This document shows, piece by piece, positions 42,841-50,583 of a stretch of DNA of 64,000 nucleotides. Every line of letters starts with the position of its first letter. Position 1 is the stretch's first letter. This stretch comes from Microvirga solisilvae (GTDB taxonomy: Bacteria; Pseudomonadota; Alphaproteobacteria; Rhizobiales; Beijerinckiaceae). The notes under the pieces are model-generated. The model had not been told where the DNA came from and did not search any database. It saw only the letters and a program-made list of their open reading frames with translations. The position numbers were made by a program, and so were the translations under genes. Where the stretch lies: assembly GCF_022808595.1 (NCBI RefSeq), contig NZ_JAKUCN010000002.1:372001-436000 (forward strand), written 5' to 3'.

Positions 42841-43974
42841 TCAGGCAACCGCGTCGAGGCGGATGTTCTTCACGGCCGGTTCGTCGGCCTCGTCCAGGCG
42901 CACGCCCGCATAGACGCGGCCGAAGCGGTTGGCGAGGAAGGCGTCGAGACCGATCTCCTCCTGGCGGACGAAACCCTTAGCTGGCAGCTTGCCCTCGACC
43001 AGCAGGTCGAGCATGGCGCAGATGCCGGCAGCGGTGGTCACCTGGATCGCGGTGCGCTGGGTGCCGCCGACCTTCTGGCCGTAGATGGAGCGGGCATAGG
43101 TTTCCTGCACGTAGCGGCCGTCGCGCTCGCCGGTCACGGTCACGAAGACGATGACCATGTCCTGCATGGTGGCAGGAACGGCGTTCTCCAAAATGTCCTT
43201 CAGGACCTCGCGGCGGTTGCGCAAGCCGAGGTCGTTGAGGAGCACGCGCATCAGGGCGCAGTGGCCCGGATAACGGATGGTCTTGTAGTTGAGGTTGCGC
43301 ACCTTGCCGTCGAGCGTCTCGCAGAGCGTGCCGAGGCCGCCCGAGGTGTTGAATGCTTCATAGCGCGTGCCGTCGAGGGAGAACTCTTCCAGCTCTTCCA
43401 TGGCGGGCACTTCGCGCAGCTTGCCGTCGACCACGGCCTCGCAGCGCTCGATATACTCGTTGATGACGCCGTCCGTGCTCCAGGTGAGGTTGTAGGACAG
43501 AGCGTTCGACGGGTACTGCGGCAGCGCGCCGACGCGCAAGCGCACGGTGTCGAGCTTGTCGAAACGGCTCGCGATGTCATGCGCCACGATGGAGATGAAG
43601 CCGGGGGCGAGACCGCATTGCGGGATGAAGGCGGTGGTCGCGCCTTCCGAGAGTTCCTTCACCATGCGGGTGGTGGCGACGTCCTCAGTGAGGTCGAAAT
43701 AGTTCACGTCGGCGAGGCGCGCCGCCTGGGCCACATGGCCGGTCAGGTGATAGGGCGCTGCGCTGAGCACGGCGTAATGGCCCTTGAGGGCGTTCTGCAG
43801 GGCGACCGCGTCGCTGAAGTCGAGCTGGACCGTCTTGATGCCGTTCTTGCCGGCAGCAGCAAGGGCCTCGGCGGAAGAATCGGCCACGGTGACGGTGTAG
43901 TCGCCGGTGTCGTTGAGCATGTCGACGATGGTGGAGCCGATTTTGCCGGCGCCGATGACGAGAATGGACTTCAT
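42841..43974 (-). CDS. L-lysine 6-dehydrogenase (saccharopine dehydrogenase family)
   Basis: This 377-residue NAD-dependent enzyme has Rossmann motif I-G-A-G-K-I-G-S at 6-13, the D-F-S-D and L-S-A-A-P-Y segments of the saccharopine dehydrogenase fold, and I-P-Q-C-G-L-A-P-G in the second domain. L-lysine 6-dehydrogenases (~370 aa) of Agrobacterium-like bacteria have this layout. Converting the lysine epsilon-amino group to an aldehyde gives piperideine-6-carboxylate, the substrate of the adjacent amaB. The start is fixed by GGGAGG. It diverges from an Lrp-type regulator. Saccharopine dehydrogenase would require a partner not seen here. Confidence 0.85.
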   Translation of the reverse strand: MKSILVIGAGKIGSTIVDMLNDTGDYTVTVADSSAEALAAAGKNGIKTVQLDFSDAVALQNALKGHYAVLSAAPYHLTGHVAQAARLADVNYFDLTEDVATTRMVKELSEGATTAFIPQCGLAPGFISIVAHDIASRFDKLDTVRLRVGALPQYPSNALSYNLTWSTDGVINEYIERCEAVVDGKLREVPAMEELEEFSLDGTRYEAFNTSGGLGTLCETLDGKVRNLNYKTIRYPGHCALMRVLLNDLGLRNRREVLKDILENAVPATMQDMVIVFVTVTGERDGRYVQETYARSIYGQKVGGTQRTAIQVTTAAGICAMLDLLVEGKLPAKGFVRQEEIGLDAFLANRFGRVYAGVRLDEADEPAVKNIRLDAVA

Positions 43975-44040
43975 GGCTTTGGAACCTCCCTGTATGGAGG
44001 CCAAAAATAGGCAAAGCCCTGCAAAGCGCCATAGACAAGC

Positions 44041-44078
44041 TGACGGAAAGCCGAGTAGTTTTCGGCATATTGCCGTCA
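44041..44078. promoter_or_regulatory. Nested inverted repeats in the lysine-gene divergent promoter
   Basis: TGACGG (44041-44046) and CCGTCA (44073-44078) flank GCCGA (44050-44054) and TCGGC (44062-44066). They lie just upstream of the Lrp-type gene and 67-104 bases from the lysine dehydrogenase start. This is the usual place for an Lrp/AsnC operator. The two centres differ by ~1.5 bp, so only one may be functional. Confidence 0.4.
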
Positions 44079-44093
44079 AGACTGGTCAATCTG

Positions 44094-44522
44094 ATGCTCG
44101 ACGAAACCGACCGCGCCCTGATCGCCCTCCTGCGGGAGAATGCCCGCATCGGCCATGCGGAGGCCGCCCGGCGCCTGAAACTCTCCCGCACCACCGTGCA
44201 GGCGCGGGTGGAGAGCCTGGAGCGGCGAGGCGTCATCGTCGGCTATACGCTCAGGCTCGCGGAGGAGGTGAGCCGCCGCATGGTGCGCGCGCATGTGACG
44301 ATCGTCGTAGCGCCGAAAGCGTCTGCCGCCGTTGCCACCGCGCTGCAGCGCATGCCAGAGTTGCGCGCGCTTCATTCCGTTGCCGGTGTCTTTGATCTTC
44401 TGGCGGTGGTAGAGGCTCAAGACGTTCCAACGCTCGACGCGGCCATCGACAAGATCGGCGCGCTGGAGGGCGTGGAGCGCACGCAATCCTCCATCATTCT
44501 CTCAACGAAATTCGAACGATGA
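44094..44522 (+). CDS. Lrp/AsnC family transcriptional regulator
   Basis: This 142-residue regulator has an N-terminal HTH, residues ~3-55 (L-D-E-T-D-R-A-L-I-A-L-L-R-E-N-A-R then A-A-R-R-L-K-L-S-R-T-T-V-Q-A-R), and a C-terminal RAM/AsnC effector domain with the G-V-F-D-L-L-A-V-V-E core. It is divergent from lysine dehydrogenase and shares an ATGA stop/start overlap with the following oxidoreductase gene. It is therefore the probable local, lysine-responsive regulator of both directions. ATG 44094 opens the conserved D-E-T-D-R start. Confidence 0.9.
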   Translation: MLDETDRALIALLRENARIGHAEAARRLKLSRTTVQARVESLERRGVIVGYTLRLAEEVSRRMVRAHVTIVVAPKASAAVATALQRMPELRALHSVAGVFDLLAVVEAQDVPTLDAAIDKIGALEGVERTQSSIILSTKFER

Positions 44523-45724
44523 CCATTTCTTCTCAGATTGCCGATGTCGTGATCGTGGGCGGCGCCGTCATGGGCTCCTCCACCGCCTATCATCTCCTCG
44601 CCGATTCCGGCTTCAAGGGGCGCGTCGTCGTCATCGAGAAGGATCACACCTATCAGCTCTCCGCGTCGGCGCTGTCGGCAGCCTCGATCCGTCAGCAATA
44701 TTCGAGCGCGGTGAACATTCGCATCTCGCTGCATGGCATCCACTTCCTGCGCAACATCGCCAATTACCTCACCGTCGACGGCGACAAGCCGGAGCTCGGA
44801 TTGAAGGAAGGCGGCTATCTCTATTGTGCGACGGAAGCCGGCGAACAGATCCTGCGAGAGAACCAGGCGCTGCAGGCAGCGGAAGGCGCGGACATTCTTT
44901 TCCTCAAGCCGGATGAGCTGAAACAGCGTTTCCCCTGGCTCAACGTGGAAGACCTCGCTGCCGGCACCTGGGGCCGTTCGGGCGAGGGTTGGTTCGACGG
45001 TTGGGGCCTGTTGCAGGCGTTCCGCAAGAAAGCGCGTTCGCTCGGCGCGGACTACGTGAAGGGCGAGGTCGCGGAGATCGAGCGCGAAGGCAATCGCGTC
45101 GTCGCCGTGCGCTTGAAGGACGGCACGCGCATCGCCTGCGGCACGCTCATCAACTGCGCGGGCTCGGGCGGACGTGCGATTGCCGAGATGGCGGGCATCA
45201 AGATTCCCGTGCAGGCGAAACGCCGCTACGTGTTCACCTTCTCCTGCAAGGAGCCGGTTGAGAACCTGCCGCTGCTCATCGACACGTCGGGTGCTTACGT
45301 GCGTCCGGAAGGCGAGGGGCATTTCATCTGCGGCGCGTCGCCGGAGGCGGATATGGATCTCGATTGGCATGACGATGATCCGGCGAGCCAGGAAATCGAC
45401 TATTCCTTCTTCGAGGAATTCATCTGGCCGTCGCTCGCGACGCGCATTCCAGCCTTCGAGGCGATCAAGCCGGGCCGCGCCTGGTCGGGCCCTTATGACA
45501 TGAGCCTGCTCGATCACAACGCGATCATCGGCAAGACGGACGTGATCGAGAATTTTTATCTCTGCAACGGCTTCTCGGGACACGGCCTGCAACAGGCGCC
45601 CGCCGTCGGTCGCGCGCTCTCGGAGTTGATCGTGCATGGCGGATACCGCACGCTCGACCTGTCCGAGCTCGGTTACGAGCGCGTGCTGGCGAACCGCCCG
45701 CTGCTCGAGCGCAACGTCATCTGA
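44519..45724 (+). CDS. FAD-dependent oxidoreductase, DAO family
   Basis: This 401-residue flavoprotein has FAD motif V-I-V-G-G-A-V-M-G-S-S near residues 11-21, the E-K-D strand end and the C-terminal G-F-S-G-H-G-L-Q-Q-A-P-A-V-G-R segment of the DadA/glycine-oxidase/FOXRED1-like family. It probably oxidises a secondary or primary amine. Coupled to the Lrp gene of a lysine locus, it might oxidise pipecolate or D-lysine-derived imines to the amaB substrate, as in pipecolate oxidase pathways. That is inference. Its start overlaps the regulator stop (ATGA). Confidence 0.85.
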   Translation: MTISSQIADVVIVGGAVMGSSTAYHLLADSGFKGRVVVIEKDHTYQLSASALSAASIRQQYSSAVNIRISLHGIHFLRNIANYLTVDGDKPELGLKEGGYLYCATEAGEQILRENQALQAAEGADILFLKPDELKQRFPWLNVEDLAAGTWGRSGEGWFDGWGLLQAFRKKARSLGADYVKGEVAEIEREGNRVVAVRLKDGTRIACGTLINCAGSGGRAIAEMAGIKIPVQAKRRYVFTFSCKEPVENLPLLIDTSGAYVRPEGEGHFICGASPEADMDLDWHDDDPASQEIDYSFFEEFIWPSLATRIPAFEAIKPGRAWSGPYDMSLLDHNAIIGKTDVIENFYLCNGFSGHGLQQAPAVGRALSELIVHGGYRTLDLSELGYERVLANRPLLERNVI

Positions 45725-46121
45725 TCGACATTCGTGGTTTGTGCGCTGCGGCATTGTGGCGAGCGAGGCTGACCCGCTCGTCCGCATCGGATTGGGCAGC
45801 GTGTCCCTCTTCTACGACTTTCGAACTATACGCCGCGGGCGATTCTGTTCGCTCCTGAGCGCCTGGGATGCCTGACCCGCCCGGAATCGGGCATCAAGCT
45901 TGCGTGAGCCTTGCGCCTCTTCCCCTGGGATACTCCCTCAACGAAGGGCAATTTTGCCCTCTTCCCGTCCCCAGTTGTTAAGTCTTTTCAAGGAAAAGGG
46001 CTTCCATTTTGGAGCCGGCTATGATTGTCATGGATGTGTCATTAAAACGTCATCCGGCTTTCGTGCCGGCATGATGAACGACAAGAACGTCCCTGAGGGG
46101 ATGATTGGGAGAGACAAGACT
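45725..46121. other. 397-bp gap carrying the ugp control region
   Basis: No gene is supported here. It holds GGGCA-ATTT-TGCCC (a 5-bp-arm hairpin near 45947-45960), a TGTCAT direct-repeat array (PHO box) at 46025-46053 and a short inverted repeat GCCGG...CCGGC near 46014-46070. The region before 45900 shows nothing recognisable. Confidence 0.6.
46025..46053 (+). promoter_or_regulatory. PHO box (PhoB site) of three TGTCAT units
   Basis: TTGTCAT-GGAT-GTGTCAT-TAAA-ACGTCAT consists of three 7-base units at 46025, 46036 and 46047, exactly 11 bp apart. They match the PhoB consensus CTGTCAT-A(A/T)A(A/T)-CTGTCA(C/T) in spacing and sequence. It lies 69-97 bases upstream of the ugpB start, where a PhoB activator site overlapping the -35 element is expected. 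Confidence 0.85.
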
Positions 46122-47429
46122 ATGATGAAGAAGTCCTTCCTCGGCGCCCTGGCCCTTGGCCTCGTGTCGAGCACGTCCGCCTTCGCTCAGACGGAACTCC
46201 ACTGGTGGCACGCCATGACGGGCGCCAACAACGACGTGGTGAACCGCCTCGCCGAAGAGTTCAACAACTCGCAGAAAGACTACAAGGTCGTCGTCAGCTA
46301 TAAGGGCCAGTACGCCGACACCCTGAACGCCGGCATCGCCGCGTTCCGCGCGGGCAACGCCCCCCACATTCTCCAGGTCTTCGAAGTCGGCACCGCGACC
46401 ATGATGGGCGCGAAGGGCGCTGTGAAGCCTGTCGCCGAGATGATGAAGGAAGCCGGCGAGAAGTTCGATCCGAAGGCTTACCTGCCCGCCATCACCGGTT
46501 ATTACTCGACCGCCAAGGGCGAGATGCTGTCCTTCCCCTTCAACTCCTCCTCGATGGTCATGTGGGTCAACAAGGACGAGCTGAAGAAGGCTGGCGTCAA
46601 CGAGATCCCGAAGACCTGGCCTGACGTGTTCGCCGCCGCCAAGAAGCTGAAGGCTGCCGGCCACGACACCTGCGGCTTCTCGAATGCCTGGGCTTCCTGG
46701 GCGAATGTCGAGCAGCTCTCCGCCTGGCACAACGTGCCGATGGCCACGAAGGCCAACGGTCTCGACGGCTTCGACACGGAGATGAAGTTCAACTCGCCGT
46801 TCCACGTGAAGCACCTGCAGAACCTCGTCGATCTGCAGAAGGACAAGACCTACGACTATTCGGGCCGCGACTCGAAGTCCGAGGGCCGCTTCACCTCTGG
46901 CGAATGCGCGATCTTCCTCACCTCGTCGGGCTTCTACGGCAACGTGAAGGCCAACGCGAAGTTCGATTGGGCCAATGCCCCGATGCCGTATTACCCGGAT
47001 GTGGCTGGCGCTCCGCAGAACTCCATCATCGGCGGCGCTTCGCTGTGGGTCATGGGCGGCAAGAAGGCTGACGAGTACAAGGGCATTGCCAAGTTCTTCA
47101 CCTTCCTCTCGGACACCGACCGTCAGGCCAAGCTGCACCAGGAATCGGGCTACCTCCCGATCACGAAGGCTGCTTACGAGAAGACCAAGGCATCGGGCTT
47201 CTATGAGAAGAACCCCGCTCTCCAGACGGCTCTGATCGAGCTGACCAACAAGGAGCCGACCGAGAACTCCCGCGGTCTGCGCTTCGGCAACATGGTTCAG
47301 ATCCGTGACGTGATCTCGGAAGAGATCGAGGCTGCTCTCGCCGGTCAGAAGTCCGCCAAGGACGCTCTGGACGCTGGCGTGTCGCGCAGCAACCAGATCC
47401 TCCGTCAGTTCGAGCGCACCGTTCGCTAA
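46122..47429 (+). CDS. ugpB: sn-glycerol-3-phosphate ABC transporter, binding protein
   Basis: This 435-residue periplasmic protein has a ~24-residue signal peptide (M-M-K-K-S-F-L-G-A-L, cleavage at A-F-A). It contains the UgpB-typical W-W-H-A-M-T-G start, K-G-Q-Y-A-D-T-L, F-N-S-S-S-M-V-M-W-V and S-G-E-C-A-I-F-L-T-S-S. It captures glycerol-3-phosphate or glycerophosphodiesters for import as a phosphate and carbon source. GGGAGA before ATG 46122 sets the start; the earlier in-frame ATG 46101 is less likely. PhoB control is indicated by the PHO box. It is followed by a strong hairpin before ugpA. Confidence 0.95.
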   Translation: MMKKSFLGALALGLVSSTSAFAQTELHWWHAMTGANNDVVNRLAEEFNNSQKDYKVVVSYKGQYADTLNAGIAAFRAGNAPHILQVFEVGTATMMGAKGAVKPVAEMMKEAGEKFDPKAYLPAITGYYSTAKGEMLSFPFNSSSMVMWVNKDELKKAGVNEIPKTWPDVFAAAKKLKAAGHDTCGFSNAWASWANVEQLSAWHNVPMATKANGLDGFDTEMKFNSPFHVKHLQNLVDLQKDKTYDYSGRDSKSEGRFTSGECAIFLTSSGFYGNVKANAKFDWANAPMPYYPDVAGAPQNSIIGGASLWVMGGKKADEYKGIAKFFTFLSDTDRQAKLHQESGYLPITKAAYEKTKASGFYEKNPALQTALIELTNKEPTENSRGLRFGNMVQIRDVISEEIEAALAGQKSAKDALDAGVSRSNQILRQFERTVR

Positions 47430-47450
47430 ACCTGACTGAGTAAGAACTTT

Positions 47451-47484
47451 TCATCCCGGGCAGCCCGCAAGCTGTCCGGGATGA
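47451..47484 (+). terminator. Hairpin between ugpB and ugpA
   Basis: TCATCCCGG...CCGGGATGA arms extend inward through CAGC/GCTG with loop CCGCAA, giving a stem of ~14 bp. It lies 22 bases after the ugpB stop. It likely makes the binding protein more abundant than the permeases. Confidence 0.75.
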
Positions 47485-47552
47485 TCTTATAAGATAACCT
47501 TGCAGACCGGTTGATGCCGTCATCTGCCCATCACCGGACAAGCGTTAACGCG

Positions 47553-48434
47553 ATGGAAAAACGAGCTCACTTTTCAGGGTGGACGCTGCCTCTTCTGCTG
47601 ATCCTTCCGCAGATGGCGATCACCGTCATTTTCTTCTATCTGCCGGCTTCCCAGGCCATCTGGCAATCCTTCCTGCGGGAAGACGCCTTCGGCCTCGCCT
47701 CCGAATTCGTCGGCTTCGAGAATTACATCGCGCTGTTCGAGCAGCCCGAATATTACCGGGCGATGATCACGACCGTGATCTTCTCGACGCTGGTGGCTTT
47801 CTTCTCAATGTCCATCGCGCTTCTTCTCGCCACCCAGGCCGACAAGAGCATTCGACTGGCTCATGGCTTCAAGACCCTGTTGATTTGGCCTTATGCGGTG
47901 GCTCCCGCCATCGCCGGCGTGTTGTGGATGTTCATGTTCCACCCGACGCTCGGCACGCTCGGCCGTCCGCTCAACGTCATGGGTTTCAACTGGAACCCGA
48001 TGCTTGACGGCACGGATGCCATGATCCTGCTCGTGTTCTCCGCCACGTGGAAGCATATCAGCTACAACTTCCTCTTCTTCCTCGCGGGTCTGCAGGCGAT
48101 TCCGAAGAGCGTGATCGAAGCCGGCGCCATCGACGGCGCAGGTCCCTTGCGCCGCTTCTGGACGATCATCTTCCCGCTGTTGTCGCCCACCACCTTCTTC
48201 CTTCTCGTCGTCACCATCGTTTACGTGTTCTTCGAGACGTTCGGCATCATCGATGCCGTGACGGGCGGCGGCCCCGCCGGTACGACGACGACTCTCGTCT
48301 ATAAGGTTTACGCGGATGGACGCTCCGGCGGCGATCTCGGCCTCTCGGCCGCGCAATCGGTGGTCCTCATGGTCATCGTGATCTCGCTCACGGCCATCCA
48401 GTTCCGCTATGTCGAACGCAAGGTGCAGTACTGA
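47553..48434 (+). CDS. ugpA: sn-glycerol-3-phosphate ABC transporter permease UgpA
   Basis: This 293-residue MalF-type permease has six hydrophobic segments and the EAA loop [15 protein letters not shown] near residues 188-202, which contacts the ATPase. The [18 protein letters not shown] start is typical of UgpA. ATG 47553 was chosen by this alignment, though no Shine-Dalgarno is obvious. The stop overlaps the ugpE start as TGATG. Confidence 0.94.
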   Translation: MEKRAHFSGWTLPLLLILPQMAITVIFFYLPASQAIWQSFLREDAFGLASEFVGFENYIALFEQPEYYRAMITTVIFSTLVAFFSMSIALLLATQADKSIRLAHGFKTLLIWPYAVAPAIAGVLWMFMFHPTLGTLGRPLNVMGFNWNPMLDGTDAMILLVFSATWKHISYNFLFFLAGLQAIPKSVIEAGAIDGAGPLRRFWTIIFPLLSPTTFFLLVVTIVYVFFETFGIIDAVTGGGPAGTTTTLVYKVYADGRSGGDLGLSAAQSVVLMVIVISLTAIQFRYVERKVQY

Positions 48435-49279
48435 TGGTCGAGAATCGTCCCTTTAGAGACTTCATGGCCTATTTGACGCTGGTCATCGGCGTCATCATCG
48501 TGGCCTTCCCGGTCTATCTGGCCATCATGGCGTCGACCTTCGACACCGCCACCATCATCAACGGCAACATGCCGTTGACCCCGGGCGATCAGGCTCCCGA
48601 GAACTACACGCGCGCCCTGTTCTACGGCGGCAAGCTCGCTCGCGAGCCCGTGTCCATGATGATGATGAATTCCATGATCATGGCGCTCGGCATCGCCTTC
48701 GGTAAGATCCTGATCTCGATCCTGTCGGCCTATGCGGTGGTGTACTTCAAGTTCCCGTTCCGCAAGACGGCGTTCTGGGTGATCTTCATCACGCTGATGC
48801 TGCCCGTCGAAGTGCGTATCTATCCGACCTACAAGATCGTCGCCGATCTCGGTCTGCTCGATACCTATACGGGCCTCATCATGCCGCTGATCGCATCGGC
48901 CACCGGCACGCTGCTCTTCCGTCAGTTCTTCATGACGGTTCCGGACGAGCTGCTGGAGGCCTCCAAGATCGACGGCGCGGGCGCGTTCCGCTTCTTCAAG
49001 GACACGCTGCTCCCGCTCTCCATGACGACGATCGCGGCGCTTTTCGTGATCCAGTTCATCTACGGCTGGAACCAGTATCTCTGGCCGCTGCTGATCACGA
49101 CGAAGAGCTCCATGCAGACCATCGTCATCGGCATCAAGAAGATGATCACGACGACGGACGCGCTGACCGAGTGGCAGATCGCCATGACGACGGCCGTGCT
49201 CGCGATGGTGCCGCCGGTTCTGGTGGTGATCTTCATGCAGCGGCTCTTCGTGAAGGGCCTCGTCGAGACGGAAAAGTAG
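48434..49279 (+). CDS. ugpE: sn-glycerol-3-phosphate ABC transporter permease UgpE
   Basis: This 281-residue MalG-type permease has six hydrophobic segments and the EAA loop E-A-S-K-I-D-G-A-G-A-F-R-F-F near residues 176-189. The phrase R-K-T-A-F-W-V-I-F-I-T-L-M-L-P-V-E-V-R-I-Y-P-T is UgpE-like. Start and ugpA stop share TGATG. A CCTCTCCC palindrome follows before ugpC. Confidence 0.94.
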   Translation: MVENRPFRDFMAYLTLVIGVIIVAFPVYLAIMASTFDTATIINGNMPLTPGDQAPENYTRALFYGGKLAREPVSMMMMNSMIMALGIAFGKILISILSAYAVVYFKFPFRKTAFWVIFITLMLPVEVRIYPTYKIVADLGLLDTYTGLIMPLIASATGTLLFRQFFMTVPDELLEASKIDGAGAFRFFKDTLLPLSMTTIAALFVIQFIYGWNQYLWPLLITTKSSMQTIVIGIKKMITTTDALTEWQIAMTTAVLAMVPPVLVVIFMQRLFVKGLVETEK

Positions 49280-49296
49280 CGCGTCTCTCGCGCATC

Positions 49297-49322
49297 GCCT
49301 CTCCCGCATCCGTGGGAGAGGC
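49297..49322. repeat. GCCTCTCCC/GGGAGAGGC palindrome inside the ugp operon
   Basis: Arms 49297-49305 and 49314-49322 pair around an 8-base loop. This is a single copy of the repeat family also seen at 15829-16002, 17280-17389 and 23625-23812, here lying between two genes of one operon (ugpE and ugpC). Confidence 0.8.
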
Positions 49323-49395
49323 TCACAAGAATTATCGGAATTTTTCAGCCTGGCGCCCTTCATGAGGACCGGCTGACGGGAAAAGGAATGAAACT

Positions 49396-50475
49396 ATGGC
49401 AGGGGTAACGCTCGACACCGTTCGCAAGATCTATGCGGGCAATGTGGAGGCCGTGAAAGGCGTGTCGCTCGGCATCGAGGATGGCTCTTTCTGTGTGCTC
49501 GTCGGCCCGTCGGGCTGCGGCAAGTCCACGCTTCTTCGCATGATCGCCGGCCTGGAGACGATCTCCGGCGGCGACATCAAGATCGGCGACCGCGTCGTGA
49601 ACCAGGTGGAGCCCGCCGATCGCGACATCGCGATGGTGTTCCAGAACTACGCGCTCTATCCGCATATGAGCGTTTACGACAACATGGCCTACGGCCTGAA
49701 GAACCGTAAGACGCCGAAGGACGAGATAGACAAGCGCGTGAAGGAAGCAGCCCGCATCCTCGCCATCGAGCCCTTCCTTGACCGTAAGCCGCGCGCTCTC
49801 TCGGGCGGCCAGCGTCAGCGCGTCGCCATGGGCCGCGCCATCGTGCGCAAGCCCCAGGTGTTCCTGTTCGACGAGCCGCTCTCCAACCTCGACGCCAAGC
49901 TGCGCGTGCAGATGCGCGTGGAGATCAAGCGCCTGCAGAAGGCTCTCGGCGTGACCTCGGTCTATGTGACGCACGATCAGGTCGAAGCCATGACGCTTTC
50001 CGACAAGCTCGTCGTGATGTCCGGCGGCCAGATCGAGCAGGTCGGCACTCCGTCCGAGGTCTATCGCCGTCCCGAGACCCGCTTCGTGGCCACCTTCATC
50101 GGCTCCCCGCCCATGAACATCCTGCCCGGCAAGGTGGAAGGCCCCGGCCGCGTTTCGGTGGGCGGTCAGACCATTGCCGTCACGGACATGCGCGACGGCC
50201 TCACCCCCGGCTCTGCCATTGAAGTGGGCTTACGTCCCGAGGACGTTCAGGCGGGCGGCGGCGCTGGCTCCAGCAGCATTGCCATGGATGTGGATTTCGT
50301 CGAGGAACTCGGCGCGACCCAGCTCTTCCACGGCAAGGTGGCGGGCACGGAATTCGTGGTTCAGGCCTCCACGGGCCAGATTGCGGCCGATACCCGCAAG
50401 CTCACGCTCTCCATCGACCCGGCGAACGTCCACCTGTTCGACCCGCAGACCACCAAGCGTCTCGGCCGCGACTAA
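49396..50475 (+). CDS. ugpC: sn-glycerol-3-phosphate ABC transporter ATP-binding protein
   Basis: This 359-residue ATPase has Walker [10 protein letters not shown] near 37-45, Q-loop F-Q-N-Y-A-L-Y-P-H, signature L-S-G-G-Q-R-Q-R and Walker [11 protein letters not shown] with D-loop and H-switch V-T-H-D-Q. A C-terminal TOBE/regulatory domain follows (residues ~235-355). Length and motifs match the MalK/UgpC group. AAAGGA lies before ATG 49396. It closes the ugpBAEC operon and ends at a strong terminator. Confidence 0.95.
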   Translation: MAGVTLDTVRKIYAGNVEAVKGVSLGIEDGSFCVLVGPSGCGKSTLLRMIAGLETISGGDIKIGDRVVNQVEPADRDIAMVFQNYALYPHMSVYDNMAYGLKNRKTPKDEIDKRVKEAARILAIEPFLDRKPRALSGGQRQRVAMGRAIVRKPQVFLFDEPLSNLDAKLRVQMRVEIKRLQKALGVTSVYVTHDQVEAMTLSDKLVVMSGGQIEQVGTPSEVYRRPETRFVATFIGSPPMNILPGKVEGPGRVSVGGQTIAVTDMRDGLTPGSAIEVGLRPEDVQAGGGAGSSSIAMDVDFVEELGATQLFHGKVAGTEFVVQASTGQIAADTRKLTLSIDPANVHLFDPQTTKRLGRD

Positions 50476-50497
50476 GGCGTATCGTTTCCATTTCCTG

Positions 50498-50533
50498 CAA
50501 CAGCCGCTCCGAGGCACCTCGGGGCGGCTGTTG
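50498..50533 (+). terminator. Terminator after ugpC
   Basis: A 17-bp near-perfect stem has outer arms CAACAGCCGC/GCGGCTGTTG, inner CCGAGG/CCTCGG and one T-G wobble. It is followed by CGCGTTT. It lies 23 bases after the ugpC stop. Confidence 0.85.
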
Positions 50534-50583
50534 CGCGTTTGAGGCTGCCCCATTATCCCTTTAGGGAAACGTGAGGAACAGCG

